Source of the DNA: an uncultured Bacteroidota bacterium
GTDB lineage: Bacteria; Bacteroidota; Bacteroidia; Chitinophagales; Chitinophagaceae
DNA: 64,000 bases
Direction: 5' to 3'
NCBI GenBank assembly: GCA_903837525.1
Contig: CAILUU010000020.1
Span: 1 to 64,000 of the forward strand
Shown here: one piece after another, positions 51,252-61,487 of the stretch
How the letters are laid out: every line of letters starts with the position of its first letter
Numbering within the stretch: the stretch's first letter is position 1
Notes under the pieces: generated by a model
What the model was told of the DNA's origin: nothing
The model's input: only the letters and a program-made list of their open reading frames with translations
The model's database searches: none
Position numbers and translations under genes: made by a program

Positions 51252-53378
51252 ATGATGGATGTAAAAAAAGACATATTGTGGAGAGTTTATCTCTGTTTTA
51301 TTGCAATGGCATTACTAGGTTTTGTAGTACTGGGTCGTACATTTTATATACAACGAGTAGAAGGAAATTACTGGAAAAAAATGGGGGATAGTTTGCATTT
51401 AAAATATATGCCAATAAATGCCGAAAGAGGAACAATTTATAGTGAAGATGGAAATATGTTGAGTACATCAGTTCCCATATTTGATGTGTTTATAGATTTT
51501 GGTGCAGAAGGATTACGACAAAATAATGGAAAACGATTTAGAGAAAATGTAGATTCTTTAAGTAGTAGTTTAACTAATTTATTTAACGACAAAACGGTTG
51601 CCGAGTATAAAAAAATACTACAACTAGCTTATAAAAATGAAGACCGCTATTTTTTACTAAAAAAGAAAATTTCTTTTTTAGAATATACTGCCCTAAGAAA
51701 TTTTCCACTGGTACGCCAAGGTAGAAATAAAAGTGGTTTTATTATAGACCTAAGAGATAAACGTATAAATCCTTATGTTTTATTAGCGAATAGAACTATA
51801 GGTTTATCAAGAGAAGATAGTACTAAAAATGTAGGTTTAGAGAGAAGCTATGATAGTTTATTAAAAGGTAGTACCGGACAGCGTTTGATGCGTTATATGT
51901 CAGGAGCATATGTACCTGTAGATGGCGCAGAAGTTGATCCGGAAAATGGGAAAGATATTATTACAACATTAGATACGTATATGCAAGATGTTGCAGAAAA
52001 TGCTTTAATGAAAATGTTAGTAAACAATAACTCAATACATGGTACAGCAATTGTAATGGAAACTGCAACAGGTAAAATTAAAGCAATTGCTAACCTCGGT
52101 AAACAACCAGATGGAAGCTATGCCGAAGACTTAAATTATGGAATTGCTAAAGCAACAGAACCAGGGTCGGTATTTAAATTAGCAACGTTAATGAGCTTAA
52201 TAGATGATGGATTTGTTACAAAAAATAGCTTGGTAGATTGCGAAGGTGGTGCAAAATATTTCTATGGTTTGCGTATAAAAGATTCTCACTTAGGTACAGG
52301 AACACTAACAGTAAAAGATGCTTTTTTACGAAGTAGCAATGTTGCTTTTGCAAAATTAGCCGATCAGTATTACCATAATCAACCTACTAAGTTTATAAAC
52401 AACTTACATAAATATAGATTAGATGTTTTAACAGGTATAGATATTACAGCATCATCTGCAAAGCCAACAATAAAAAAACCAACTAATCGTAGTTGGGCAA
52501 ATACTACCATTCCATATATGGCACATGGCTACGAAGAGTTGGTAACACCATTGCATATGTTGTGCTTTTATAATGCAGTAGCCAACAAGGGTAAATTTAT
52601 GAAACCCTATTTAGTAAGCTCTATACAACAATATGGTGTTACGCTTAGAAGTATTGAACCGCAAGTTTTAGTTGAAAAAATTTGTAGTAACGAAACATTA
52701 CTTCAATTGCAAGAATGCTTAAGTGCAGTAATAGATAGCGTACATGGTACAGGCCATAAAATTTTGTTTGATAGTGCATATAAAATTGCAGGAAAAACAG
52801 GCACCGCAGTTACGGCATTAAACAACAAAGGGTATAACAAGGGCAATAAAATTTATCAAGCATCTTTCATAGGTTATTTTCCTGCTAATAATCCAAAATA
52901 TACTATGGCTGTAGTTATTCAAAATAGTAATCAGTCAAGATTAACGTATGGTGCAGATGTATCTGGTAGGGTGTTTAAAGAAATTAGCGATAGAATTTAT
53001 GGAAAATATTTAAGTACACAAAAATATAAGTCTGCAACTTTAATCGATACGATACAATATAATTATTACGGTGCTGCAAAAGATGTTTCCTCAATTTTTA
53101 GTGTGATGAATATTAAATACAACAGTAACCAAAATGCTGCAGGTGCGATTCAATTTGTACAGGTTAAAAATAATAATGCAATCATAAATAATAGCACACC
53201 AAGTTTAAAAAATACAGTACCAAATATGGTAGGCATGGGTTTAAAAGATGCTTTATATACGTTAGAAAATGCAGGACTAAAAACAATAATAACGGGTAAA
53301 GGGAAAGTGGCTAGTCAATCATTATCAGCTGGCACTTTATTTAAAAAAGGACAAACAATAACCTTATTACTCAATTGA
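51252..53378 (+). CDS. ftsI: Division-specific transpeptidase FtsI (PBP3) with PASTA domain
   Basis: A class B penicillin-binding protein that cross-links septal peptidoglycan. After a membrane helix (about 10-30) and the pedestal (INAERGTIYSEDGNMLSTSV near 56), the transpeptidase has its active motifs: Ser306 in PGSVFKL, SSN at 361-363 and KTG at 515-517. A single PASTA domain ends the 708 residues (VPNMVGMGLKDALYTLENAG, about 652-671), as in many Bacteroidota FtsI. The ATG at 51255 is equally possible. It partners FtsW, encoded downstream. Confidence 0.95.
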   Translation: MMDVKKDILWRVYLCFIAMALLGFVVLGRTFYIQRVEGNYWKKMGDSLHLKYMPINAERGTIYSEDGNMLSTSVPIFDVFIDFGAEGLRQNNGKRFRENVDSLSSSLTNLFNDKTVAEYKKILQLAYKNEDRYFLLKKKISFLEYTALRNFPLVRQGRNKSGFIIDLRDKRINPYVLLANRTIGLSREDSTKNVGLERSYDSLLKGSTGQRLMRYMSGAYVPVDGAEVDPENGKDIITTLDTYMQDVAENALMKMLVNNNSIHGTAIVMETATGKIKAIANLGKQPDGSYAEDLNYGIAKATEPGSVFKLATLMSLIDDGFVTKNSLVDCEGGAKYFYGLRIKDSHLGTGTLTVKDAFLRSSNVAFAKLADQYYHNQPTKFINNLHKYRLDVLTGIDITASSAKPTIKKPTNRSWANTTIPYMAHGYEELVTPLHMLCFYNAVANKGKFMKPYLVSSIQQYGVTLRSIEPQVLVEKICSNETLLQLQECLSAVIDSVHGTGHKILFDSAYKIAGKTGTAVTALNNKGYNKGNKIYQASFIGYFPANNPKYTMAVVIQNSNQSRLTYGADVSGRVFKEISDRIYGKYLSTQKYKSATLIDTIQYNYYGAAKDVSSIFSVMNIKYNSNQNAAGAIQFVQVKNNNAIINNSTPSLKNTVPNMVGMGLKDALYTLENAGLKTIITGKGKVASQSLSAGTLFKKGQTITLLLN

Positions 53379-54838
53379 AATTACAGGATATACTATATAA
53401 AGTAAACATAAAATCTGTTGTTGGTAATACATCAATAGAGGTAAATGCGTTGCAGATAGACTCTCGTAAAGTAGTTGATGGAGATACTTTTATTGCCTTA
53501 AAAGGAACATTAAATGATGGGCATAGTTTTATTGATGCCGTAATTGAAAAAGGGGCTAGTGTAATTGTATGTGAAATTTTGCCAATAACTATTAATCCTA
53601 AAATTGTTTATGTTCAAGTTGAAAATACCGAAATAGCTGTTGGGATAATGAGTAGTAATTTCTTTGAAAACCCATCTTCTAAAATTAACTTAATAGGCAT
53701 TACAGGCACCAATGGAAAAACAACAGTAGCTACATTACTATTTAATTTATTTACAGCACTAGAGTATAAGTGTGGGTTAATTAGTACAGTGCAAAATCAA
53801 ATAGCAAATGAAATAATACTAGCCACCCATACAACTCCAGATGCAATTAGTTTGAATACGTTGCTACATAAAATGGTTAGCCAAGGTTGTACCTATGTAT
53901 TTATGGAAGTTAGTAGCCATGCCATCCATCAAAATCGTATTGCAGGTATAGAATTTAAAGGAGGAATATTTACCAATATTACACATGATCATTTAGATTA
54001 TCATAAAAGCTTTGATGAATATATAAAAGTAAAAAAATATTGGTTTGATAATTTACCACCTACAGCATTTGCAATTAGTAATGCGGATGATAAACGTGGA
54101 ATGGTTATGGTACAAAATACCTCTGCCAAAAAAATATTTTATAGCCTTAAAACAATTGCAGATTTTAAGGGTAAAATATTAGATAATAGTTTATCAGGCC
54201 TACATCTTTCTATAAATGAAATTGATGTTCATTTCAAAATGGTTGGAGAGTTTAATGCCTATAATCTTTTAGCAGTATACGCCACAGCAATTAGTTTAGG
54301 CCAACAAAAAAATACTGTACTACAAATTTTAAGTAACCTAACTGGTGCCGAAGGGCGATTTGATTATATCGTTAGCCAACAAGATAAAGTTATGGGTATT
54401 GTTGACTATGCTCATACACCAGATGCCTTATTAAATGTATTAGCAACAATAAAAGAATTGCGACAAGGGCACGAAAAAATAATTTCTGTAATTGGCTGCG
54501 GTGGCAATAGAGATAAATCAAAACGCCCCATAATGGCAGAAGTTGCCTGCGAATACAGCGATAAAATTATTTTAACATCGGATAACCCTAGAAACGAAAA
54601 TCCAGAGGATATTTTAGCCGATATGCAAAAGGGTGTTAATGTAGTTACAAAACGAAAAGTAATAACAATACCGGATAGAATGGAAGCAATCAAAATAGCT
54701 GTAAGTCTTGCTGCTTATGAAGATATTATTTTAGTTGCAGGTAAGGGACACGAAAAATATCAAGACATAAAAGGGGTGAAGTATGATTTTGATGATAAAA
54801 AAGTATTAAAAGAAATGTTTGAGTTACTTGGAAAATAA
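53375..54838 (+). CDS. murE: UDP-N-acetylmuramoyl-tripeptide synthetase MurE
   Basis: MurE adds the third stem residue, meso-diaminopimelate in most Gram-negative bacteria. The 487 residues show ALQIDSRKVVDGDTFIALKG (about 25-44), the P-loop LIGITGTNGKTTVATLLFNL (about 105-124), ATHTTPDAISLN, MEVSSHAIHQNRIAG, TNITHDHLDYHKSFDEYIK and the DNPRNENPEDI block (about 407-417), which contains the DNPR motif of the meso-DAP-adding type. Translation seems to begin at TTG 53375, overlapping the ftsI stop (TTGA), so the two are coupled. murF is not next to it. Confidence 0.95.
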   Translation: MKLQDILYKVNIKSVVGNTSIEVNALQIDSRKVVDGDTFIALKGTLNDGHSFIDAVIEKGASVIVCEILPITINPKIVYVQVENTEIAVGIMSSNFFENPSSKINLIGITGTNGKTTVATLLFNLFTALEYKCGLISTVQNQIANEIILATHTTPDAISLNTLLHKMVSQGCTYVFMEVSSHAIHQNRIAGIEFKGGIFTNITHDHLDYHKSFDEYIKVKKYWFDNLPPTAFAISNADDKRGMVMVQNTSAKKIFYSLKTIADFKGKILDNSLSGLHLSINEIDVHFKMVGEFNAYNLLAVYATAISLGQQKNTVLQILSNLTGAEGRFDYIVSQQDKVMGIVDYAHTPDALLNVLATIKELRQGHEKIISVIGCGGNRDKSKRPIMAEVACEYSDKIILTSDNPRNENPEDILADMQKGVNVVTKRKVITIPDRMEAIKIAVSLAAYEDIILVAGKGHEKYQDIKGVKYDFDDKKVLKEMFELLGK

Positions 54839-54906
54839 AAAATGTTTATGATTAATAAGATGCTACAAATTAGCAAATTATCTAATTATTAAATTATCAA
54901 ATTAAC

Positions 54907-56229
54907 ATGCTATATCACTTATTTGATTGGTTAACAAAAGAAGGGTTTTCATTCCCAGGTAGCGGTTTGTTTAAGTTTCAAACCTTTAGAGTATTAATGG
55001 CTGTTATACTTAGTTTATTAATAACAACGGTATATGGAAAAAAATTAATTGCTTTTTTACAAAAAAAGCAATTAGGCGAAAGTGTTAGGGATCTTGGTTT
55101 AGCAGGCGAACAACAAAAAAAAGGGACACCCACAATGGGAGGTATAATAATTTTATTGGGTATACTTATTCCTACATTACTATTAGCCAATTTAGATAAA
55201 GTATACATACGCTTAATGATACTTTGTACCGTTTGGTTGGGTGCCATTGGATTTATAGATGATTATTTAAAAATAAGAGCAAAACGAATTGCACAATCAA
55301 AAGGCTTAGTGTATAAAAAAAGTGACAGCGATGGTTTGGCTGGCCGCTTTAAAATATTTGGCCAAGTAATACTAGGAATTATTGTAGGTACTACCCTTTA
55401 TTTTACCCAAAGCGTAACAGTGCAAAGAGAAGTATATGGTGCTAATAAAGAGGAAATAAGAAATGAAATTGCTGAAATGAAAGGCGGAAATAAATGGATA
55501 GGGGATAGTGTAATATTACGAACGGTTAATGGAGTGCCACACAAATTTGTAAATGTAAAATCTGTAATTACAACCATTCCGTTTGTAAAAAATCATGAAT
55601 TTGATTACTCTAAAATATTACCGAAAAGTTGGAGAGACTATACCTACATACTGTATATATTAATTGTAATATTTATTGTTACCGCTGTAAGTAATGGAGC
55701 AAATATTACAGATGGGTTAGATGGTTTGGCTACAGGTGTAAGTGCAATTATAGGTATTTGTTTAGGAATATTTGCTTACGTAAGTGGCAATATAAATTTT
55801 GCCGAGTATTTAAATATAATGTACATACCTAACCTTGGTGAGTTATCTATTTTTATTGCAGCATTTGTTGGTTCTTGTATAGGGTTTTTGTGGTACAATA
55901 GTTACCCAGCACAAGTTTTTATGGGTGATACGGGTAGCCTTGCACTAGGTGGAATTATTGCTGCATTAGCCATTATTGTTCGTAAAGAATTATTAATACC
56001 TATTTTTTGTTTTGTGTTTTTAGTAGAAAATTTAAGTGTAATGATTCAGGTAGCTTATTTTAAATACACAAAGAAAAAATATGGAGAAGGAAAAAGAATT
56101 TTCTTAATGAGTCCATTACATCATCATTACCAAAAACTAGGTTATCACGAAAGTAAAATTGCAGTACGCTTTTGGATTGTAACCATTTTAAGTGTGGTTT
56201 TAGCAATGGTAACATTAAAATTACGCTAA
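54907..56229 (+). CDS. mraY: Phospho-MurNAc-pentapeptide transferase MraY
   Basis: MraY joins the precursor to undecaprenyl phosphate to give lipid I in the inner membrane. Markers in the 440 residues are [16 protein letters not shown] (about 76-91), [19 protein letters not shown] (the DDxxK aspartates), [15 protein letters not shown] (about 264-278) and [11 protein letters not shown], with [17 protein letters not shown] near the end. About 80 residues longer than the E. coli enzyme because of a hydrophilic insert (about 175-240) between helices, which I believe is usual in Bacteroidota. The spacer before it is a CAAATTA/TAATTA low-complexity run. Confidence 0.96.
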   Translation: MLYHLFDWLTKEGFSFPGSGLFKFQTFRVLMAVILSLLITTVYGKKLIAFLQKKQLGESVRDLGLAGEQQKKGTPTMGGIIILLGILIPTLLLANLDKVYIRLMILCTVWLGAIGFIDDYLKIRAKRIAQSKGLVYKKSDSDGLAGRFKIFGQVILGIIVGTTLYFTQSVTVQREVYGANKEEIRNEIAEMKGGNKWIGDSVILRTVNGVPHKFVNVKSVITTIPFVKNHEFDYSKILPKSWRDYTYILYILIVIFIVTAVSNGANITDGLDGLATGVSAIIGICLGIFAYVSGNINFAEYLNIMYIPNLGELSIFIAAFVGSCIGFLWYNSYPAQVFMGDTGSLALGGIIAALAIIVRKELLIPIFCFVFLVENLSVMIQVAYFKYTKKKYGEGKRIFLMSPLHHHYQKLGYHESKIAVRFWIVTILSVVLAMVTLKLR

Positions 56230-56363
56230 TAAAAGAAGTAATGGAAAGCCAAGCAATAAAACTTTCTATGTTTTTTGAAGTATCCAATATCTATGAGAAA
56301 ATTATTCGATGAAAAACTGACTTATTAAATTCTATGTTGTTGAAGAGCCATTTTTAAAAAATT

Positions 56364-57704
56364 ATGAATCAGAGAATCGTCATTTTAGGCGCAGGCGAAA
56401 GCGGAGTAGGAGCTGCAATTTTAGCAAAATTGCAAGGGTACGATGTTTTTGTTAGCGACAGTGGAAAAATTAAAGACGAATTCAAAAAAGAGTTAACTCA
56501 ATATAAAATTGAGTTTGAAGAAGCAGAACATTCTGAAGAAAAAATTTTTAGTGCCAAGGAAATAATGAAAAGCCCTGGCATCCCTGAAAAAAACGAATTG
56601 ATAAAAAAAATAAGAGCAAAAGGAATAGAAATAATTAGCGAAATAGAATTAGCATATAGGCATAAAGGAGATAGTAAAGTAATAGCAATAACAGGCAGTA
56701 ACGGAAAAACAACAACTACTTCACTTATTTATCATATATGCAAAACTGCCAATTTAGATTGTGCTCTTGTAGGAAATATCGGGTTTTCATTTGCAAAGCA
56801 AGTAGCTGTTGAGCCAAAGCCATTGTATGTTGTAGAGATTAGTTCTTTTCAATTAGATGATATAAAAACATTTAAACCAGATGTAGCTGTGCTAACAAAT
56901 ATTACCGAAGATCATTTAGATAGATACGAGTACAATATTAAAAATTATATAAATAGCAAATTTAAAATTATACAAAATCAAACTCAGGAGGATGTATTTA
57001 TATATTCTTTAGATGATGAAACAACAAACCAAAACATTACTAACTATTCCATTCAATCAACATTAGCCCCATTCACCATGAGTAAACAACTGCCACAAGG
57101 AGCCTATTTGCTTAACGCAAAAATGCACTTAAAATGGAAAAACGAAGAGATGCAAATGAACATATCTGACTTTGCAATTAAAGGAAAACATAATCAATAT
57201 AATAGTATGGCAGCAAGCTTAGCCGCAACAGCGGTGGACATTAGAAAAGAAAAAATTAGAGAAGCACTACAAACATTTGAAAGCTTAGAGCATAGAATGG
57301 AACCCGTAGTAACCATAAAAGGAGTAGAGTTTATTAATGATAGTAAAGCTACAAACATAAATAGTACTTGGTTTGCTTTGGAAAGTATGGAAAAGCCTAC
57401 TATACTTATTTTAGGTGGTGTAGATAAAGGAAATGATTACTCTTTAATTAAAGATTTAGTAAAAGAAAAAGTTAAAGCAATTGTGTGTATGGGTACCAAT
57501 AACTTAAAAATCCATCAAGCATTTGGAGAGGTTATGCCGCTCATTGTAAATACATCAAGTACATCAGAGGCAGTACAGGCAGCTTTTCACTTTGCCGAAA
57601 AAGGCGACTGTGTATTATTAAGTCCTGCATGTGCAAGTTTTGATTTATTTAAAAATTATGAGGATAGAGGAAATCAATTTAAACAAGCAGTAAAAGAATT
57701 ATAA
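56364..57704 (+). CDS. murD: UDP-N-acetylmuramoylalanine-D-glutamate ligase MurD
   Basis: MurD adds D-glutamate to UDP-MurNAc-L-Ala. Of 446 residues, the N-terminal Rossmann domain has VILGAGESGVGAAILA (about 5-20) and the central domain the P-loop AITGSNGKTTTTSLIYHI. Further blocks are VVEISSFQLDDI, LTNITEDHLDRYEYNIKNYI, KGKHNQYNSMAASLA, LEHRMEPV, FINDSKATN and VLLSPACASFDLFKNYEDRG (about 416-435). The 134-nt spacer before it shows no clear feature. Its stop is followed at once by the ftsW start. Confidence 0.96.
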   Translation: MNQRIVILGAGESGVGAAILAKLQGYDVFVSDSGKIKDEFKKELTQYKIEFEEAEHSEEKIFSAKEIMKSPGIPEKNELIKKIRAKGIEIISEIELAYRHKGDSKVIAITGSNGKTTTTSLIYHICKTANLDCALVGNIGFSFAKQVAVEPKPLYVVEISSFQLDDIKTFKPDVAVLTNITEDHLDRYEYNIKNYINSKFKIIQNQTQEDVFIYSLDDETTNQNITNYSIQSTLAPFTMSKQLPQGAYLLNAKMHLKWKNEEMQMNISDFAIKGKHNQYNSMAASLAATAVDIRKEKIREALQTFESLEHRMEPVVTIKGVEFINDSKATNINSTWFALESMEKPTILILGGVDKGNDYSLIKDLVKEKVKAIVCMGTNNLKIHQAFGEVMPLIVNTSSTSEAVQAAFHFAEKGDCVLLSPACASFDLFKNYEDRGNQFKQAVKEL

Positions 57705-58967
57705 TTGGCCCAAAACATAAATATAAAACAATTGTTCACCCCTTCATTTACAAATGTTGGTAGCAATCTTGCATCTAAAACCAAAGGCGATAAAGTTATT
57801 TGGGCAATTGTTGTAATCCTTACATTGGCAAGTTTGTTAGTTGTATATAGCAGTACAGGGTCCTTAGCATATAAATATAGTAAGAGTACTGAAAGCTATT
57901 TATTTAAACAATTTGCATTTATTGTGCTAGGCGTAATGCTTATTTATTTTGCACATAGAGTTAACTATACCATTTATGCAAGAGTAGCCAAAATTCTTTT
58001 TTTAATTTCTATTCCATTAATGATTTATACGTTGCTTTTTGGCTCAAGGTTAAATAGCGCAAACCGTTGGATAACATTGCCGGTCATAAATATGACTATG
58101 CAAACTTCTGACTTAGCAAAACTTGCCTTATTTATGTATTTAAGTTTACAACTAAGCCGTAAACAAGACGTAATAAAAGATTTCAAGAAAGGATTTTTAC
58201 CCATCATTATTCCAGTTGGTATTATTTGTTTACTTATAGCACCAGCAAATTTATCTACTGCATTATTAGTGGGTGCAACAAGTTTGCTTTTAATGTTTAT
58301 CGGAAGAATAAATACTAAACATATTTTAGCAACTATAGGCATAGGATTAGTGCCTATAATACTCTTAGTTTCTGTAGCAGTAAAATATTACGATAAAGTA
58401 GAGCAAAAACAAAAAGAGTTACCTGCAATTTTTTCTGGAGGAAGAATTCCAACCTGGATAAGCCGGATTCAAACATTTATATACACCGATAAAAATACCG
58501 ACAGCGAAAAATTATATCAAACCAATCAAGCAAAAATTGCAGTAGCTAATGGCGGTTGGATAGGTAAAGGGCCAGGCAATAGTACACAAAGAAATTTTTT
58601 GCCCCATAGTTACAGCGATTTTATTTATGCCATTATAATAGAAGAGTATGGTTTTTTAGGTGCATCATTTATGATGTTTATTTATTTATTGTTTTTGTAT
58701 AGATGTATTCGACTGTACAGAAAATGCCCTTTTGCATTTGGAGCATTTTTGGCATTGGCATTAAGTTTTACACTAGTAATACAAGCTATTGCCAATATGG
58801 GTGTAGCTGTAAATGCATTTCCTAATACTGGAGTTACATTACCCCTTGTAAGTATGGGAGGTAGTAGTTTTTTATTCACATGTTTATCTATTGGCATTGT
58901 ATTAAGTGTTGCAAGAAATGTAGAACAGTTAGAAGGAAAAAATCAGGAGGTTGTTGTAAATGAGTAA
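57705..58967 (+). CDS. ftsW: Septal peptidoglycan polymerase FtsW
   Basis: FtsW, a SEDS glycosyltransferase, polymerises lipid II at the septum with FtsI. The 420 residues have about ten membrane helices. Blocks include WAIVVILTLASLLVVYSSTG (about 30-49), NSANRWITLP (about 113-122), NGGWIGKGPGNSTQRNFLPH (about 285-304) with SYSDFIYAIIIEEYGFLGA, and NTGVTLPLVSMGGSSFLFTC near the end. The start is TTG at 57705, directly behind the murD stop; no ATG precedes the conserved part. It overlaps murG by 8 nt. Confidence 0.95.
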   Translation: MAQNINIKQLFTPSFTNVGSNLASKTKGDKVIWAIVVILTLASLLVVYSSTGSLAYKYSKSTESYLFKQFAFIVLGVMLIYFAHRVNYTIYARVAKILFLISIPLMIYTLLFGSRLNSANRWITLPVINMTMQTSDLAKLALFMYLSLQLSRKQDVIKDFKKGFLPIIIPVGIICLLIAPANLSTALLVGATSLLLMFIGRINTKHILATIGIGLVPIILLVSVAVKYYDKVEQKQKELPAIFSGGRIPTWISRIQTFIYTDKNTDSEKLYQTNQAKIAVANGGWIGKGPGNSTQRNFLPHSYSDFIYAIIIEEYGFLGASFMMFIYLLFLYRCIRLYRKCPFAFGAFLALALSFTLVIQAIANMGVAVNAFPNTGVTLPLVSMGGSSFLFTCLSIGIVLSVARNVEQLEGKNQEVVVNE

Positions 58968-60048
58968 AAAAATAATTATAGCAGGTGGCGGAACTGGTGG
59001 GCATATTTTTCCTGCTATTGCAATTGCGAATGCGTTGAAAAAAATTGACGATAAAATAGAAATATTATTTGTAGGAGCAAAAGGAAAAATGGAAATGGAA
59101 AAAGTACCGCAAGCTGGATATAAGATTGAAGGGTTAGCTATTGCAGGCTTTAATAGAAGTTCTTTGATAAAAAATATTGGTTTACCCTTTAAGTTGATAA
59201 AAAGTTTTTTTCAGGTAAGACGAATTTTTAATACGTTCAAACCAATCGCTGTAGTTGGCGTTGGGGGTTATTCAAGTTTCCCTGTATTAAAGTATGCACA
59301 AACAAGAGGTATAAAAACATTTATACATGAAAGTAACTCGTTTGCCGGAAAAAGTAATATTCTTTTAGGGAAAAATGCTACAAAAATATTTGTTGCTACC
59401 GATGGTATGGAAAAATTCTTTAAAGCAAATAAATTAAAAATAACAGGAAATCCTGTCAGAAAATTAATTGTAGAAAATAATATAAGTCGTACAGAAGCAA
59501 TTGAATTTTTTAAATTAAGCCCAAATAAAAAAACAATTTTATCAATTGGAGGAAGCCTTGGTGCAAAAAGTATAAATGAAGCTATTAATAAGTATATTAA
59601 TGAATTTGAAAAAAATGAGTTACAATTAATTTGGCAAACGGGTAAACCTTGTGCAACTACAGCACAACAAACAGCAAAAGGTAGCGCCAATATTTATACA
59701 AGTGATTTTATAACCAACATGGAATATGCTTATGCCGCAGCCGATTTAATAATTAGCCGAAGTGGCGCAATGGCAATTGCTGAAATATGCGTAGCTAAAA
59801 AACCTACCATTTTTGTGCCTTATCCATTTGCAGCAGAAGACCATCAAACGGTAAATGCACAGAATTTAGTTAATAAATCTGCTGCACTTACCATAAATGA
59901 TAATGAGGCGTTAGATAAATTAGTAAGTAGCATTATAGCATTATCAAATAACCTTGAAAAACAACATACATTAAAACAAAACATTGCAAAACTTGCCATA
60001 ATCAATGCCGATGAGGTTATTGCAAACGAAATATTAAGTGTAGTATAA
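58960..60048 (+). CDS. murG: Lipid II synthase MurG
   Basis: MurG transfers GlcNAc from UDP-GlcNAc to lipid I on the inner face of the membrane. The GT28 markers in 362 residues are IIAGGGTGGHIFPAIAIANA (about 5-24), VVGVGGYSSFPVLKYA (about 98-113), IHESNSFAGKSN, TGNPVR, ILSIGGSLGAKSIN, LIISRSGAMAIAEICVAKKP and the ending FVPYPFAAEDHQTVNAQNLV. Overlap with ftsW (ATGAGTAA) implies coupled translation. Confidence 0.96.
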   Translation: MSKKIIIAGGGTGGHIFPAIAIANALKKIDDKIEILFVGAKGKMEMEKVPQAGYKIEGLAIAGFNRSSLIKNIGLPFKLIKSFFQVRRIFNTFKPIAVVGVGGYSSFPVLKYAQTRGIKTFIHESNSFAGKSNILLGKNATKIFVATDGMEKFFKANKLKITGNPVRKLIVENNISRTEAIEFFKLSPNKKTILSIGGSLGAKSINEAINKYINEFEKNELQLIWQTGKPCATTAQQTAKGSANIYTSDFITNMEYAYAAADLIISRSGAMAIAEICVAKKPTIFVPYPFAAEDHQTVNAQNLVNKSAALTINDNEALDKLVSSIIALSNNLEKQHTLKQNIAKLAIINADEVIANEILSVV

Positions 60049-60050
60049 AA

Positions 60051-61487
60051 ATGAAAAAAGAACTTAACGAAATATTCACGACGTTGCTCCAGTTAACCTT
60101 TCAGGGGGTGGATGGGGTAAAGGGTTCTGTCTTTTTTATTGGAATTGGGGGAATAGGGATGAGTGCACTTGCTCGTTATTTTAATGCAAAGGGTATAAAT
60201 GTTTCTGGTTACGATAAAACAGAAACGTTACTTACTAAACAATTACAAGCAGAGGGCATTGGGGTACATTACGAAGATAATATTGACTTAGCAGATAAAA
60301 ATGCATCCTTTATTGTATACACACCTGCTGTTCCTAAAAACCAATCGCAGTTAAATTATTTTATTAATAATAACTATACGGTTGTAAAACGAAGTGATGT
60401 TTTAGGTGCTATTACAAGTAGCTCGTTTAATATCTGCGTAGCAGGCACTCACGGCAAAACAACGACTAGTAGTATGGTTGCACATTTATTGCAACATAGT
60501 GGTTATGGGTGTAATGCATTTTTAGGAGGTATTGCAGTTAACTACAATAGTAACTTTTGGTCGTCGTCAAATAATGTTTGTGTGGTAGAGGCAGATGAAT
60601 ATGATCGAAGTTTTTTAAAACTTAATCCTGATGTAGCAATAATTACAGCAATAGATGCCGATCATTTAGACATTTATGGTACTGCCGAAAATGTAGAAAA
60701 TGCATTTATAGAATTTTCTACAAAAATAAAAAAAGGCGGTTGTTTATTGCTAAAATATGGTTTAAAAAGAAGTAATGATTTTAATGTAAAAGATACATGT
60801 ACATATAATGCAACTGATACTAATGCAAATATTTATGCGCAAAATTTAACTATACATAATGGCAGTTACACATTTGATGTTGTAAATAAGTATTGGACAA
60901 TTAACGATGTTACGTTAAATATGGGAGGCTTACACAATGTCGAAAACATAATAGCAGCCATAGGCGTAGCTAAATATTTAAAAATAAGTGATAATAAAAT
61001 TAAAGAAGCAGTGAGCGAATATAAAGGCGTTAAACGCAGATTTGAATATATTATTAAAAACGATGAGCTTGTTTTTATTGATGATTATGCACATCATCCA
61101 GATGAGTTAAACGCTTTATTAAATGGAGCTAAAAACTTATTTCCAACAAAAAAATGTACCATTATTTTTCAACCTCATTTATATAGCCGTACCAATGATT
61201 TTGCAGATGGGTTTGCTTCAGCTTTAGATGAAGCGGATGAAATTATTCTTTTACCCATTTATCCGGCAAGAGAATTACCTATGGTTGGAGTGAGTAGCGA
61301 TATGATAATGCAACGAATGAAAAATAAAAATGTAAAAGTGATAGCCAAAGAAAATATTGCTCATTATTTAATGTCGTTAAAACAAATAAATGCAAAGGAA
61401 AATGTTGATGGTGTCTTTATTACTGCAGGCGCAGGCGATATTGATACATTAGTAAACCCAATAAAAGAAATATTGAATAAAAAATAA
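60051..61487 (+). CDS. murC: UDP-N-acetylmuramate-L-alanine ligase MurC
   Basis: MurC adds L-alanine, the first stem residue. The 478 residues carry VFFIGIGGIGMSALARYFNA (about 27-46), P-loop AGTHGKTTTSSMVAHLL (about 131-147), VVEADEYDRSFLKLNPDVAI, DADHLDIYG, GLHNVENIIAAI, FIDDYAHHPDELNALL and FQPHLYSRT. Most MurC proteins reach the dinucleotide-binding strand within ten residues; here TTLLQLTFQGVDGVKG precedes it. The coding DNA there (ACCTTTCAGGGGGTGG, then ATGGGGTAAAGGG) is unusually G-rich and resembles the intergenic repeat before the MutS-like gene. It overlaps ftsQ by one base. Confidence 0.95.
   Translation: MKKELNEIFTTLLQLTFQGVDGVKGSVFFIGIGGIGMSALARYFNAKGINVSGYDKTETLLTKQLQAEGIGVHYEDNIDLADKNASFIVYTPAVPKNQSQLNYFINNNYTVVKRSDVLGAITSSSFNICVAGTHGKTTTSSMVAHLLQHSGYGCNAFLGGIAVNYNSNFWSSSNNVCVVEADEYDRSFLKLNPDVAIITAIDADHLDIYGTAENVENAFIEFSTKIKKGGCLLLKYGLKRSNDFNVKDTCTYNATDTNANIYAQNLTIHNGSYTFDVVNKYWTINDVTLNMGGLHNVENIIAAIGVAKYLKISDNKIKEAVSEYKGVKRRFEYIIKNDELVFIDDYAHHPDELNALLNGAKNLFPTKKCTIIFQPHLYSRTNDFADGFASALDEADEIILLPIYPARELPMVGVSSDMIMQRMKNKNVKVIAKENIAHYLMSLKQINAKENVDGVFITAGAGDIDTLVNPIKEILNKK

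Noticed and set aside
56230-56363. Short frame MESQAIKLSMFFEVSNIYEK between mraY and murD
   Set aside because: Only about 23 codons, no known family, no start signal; treated as spacer.
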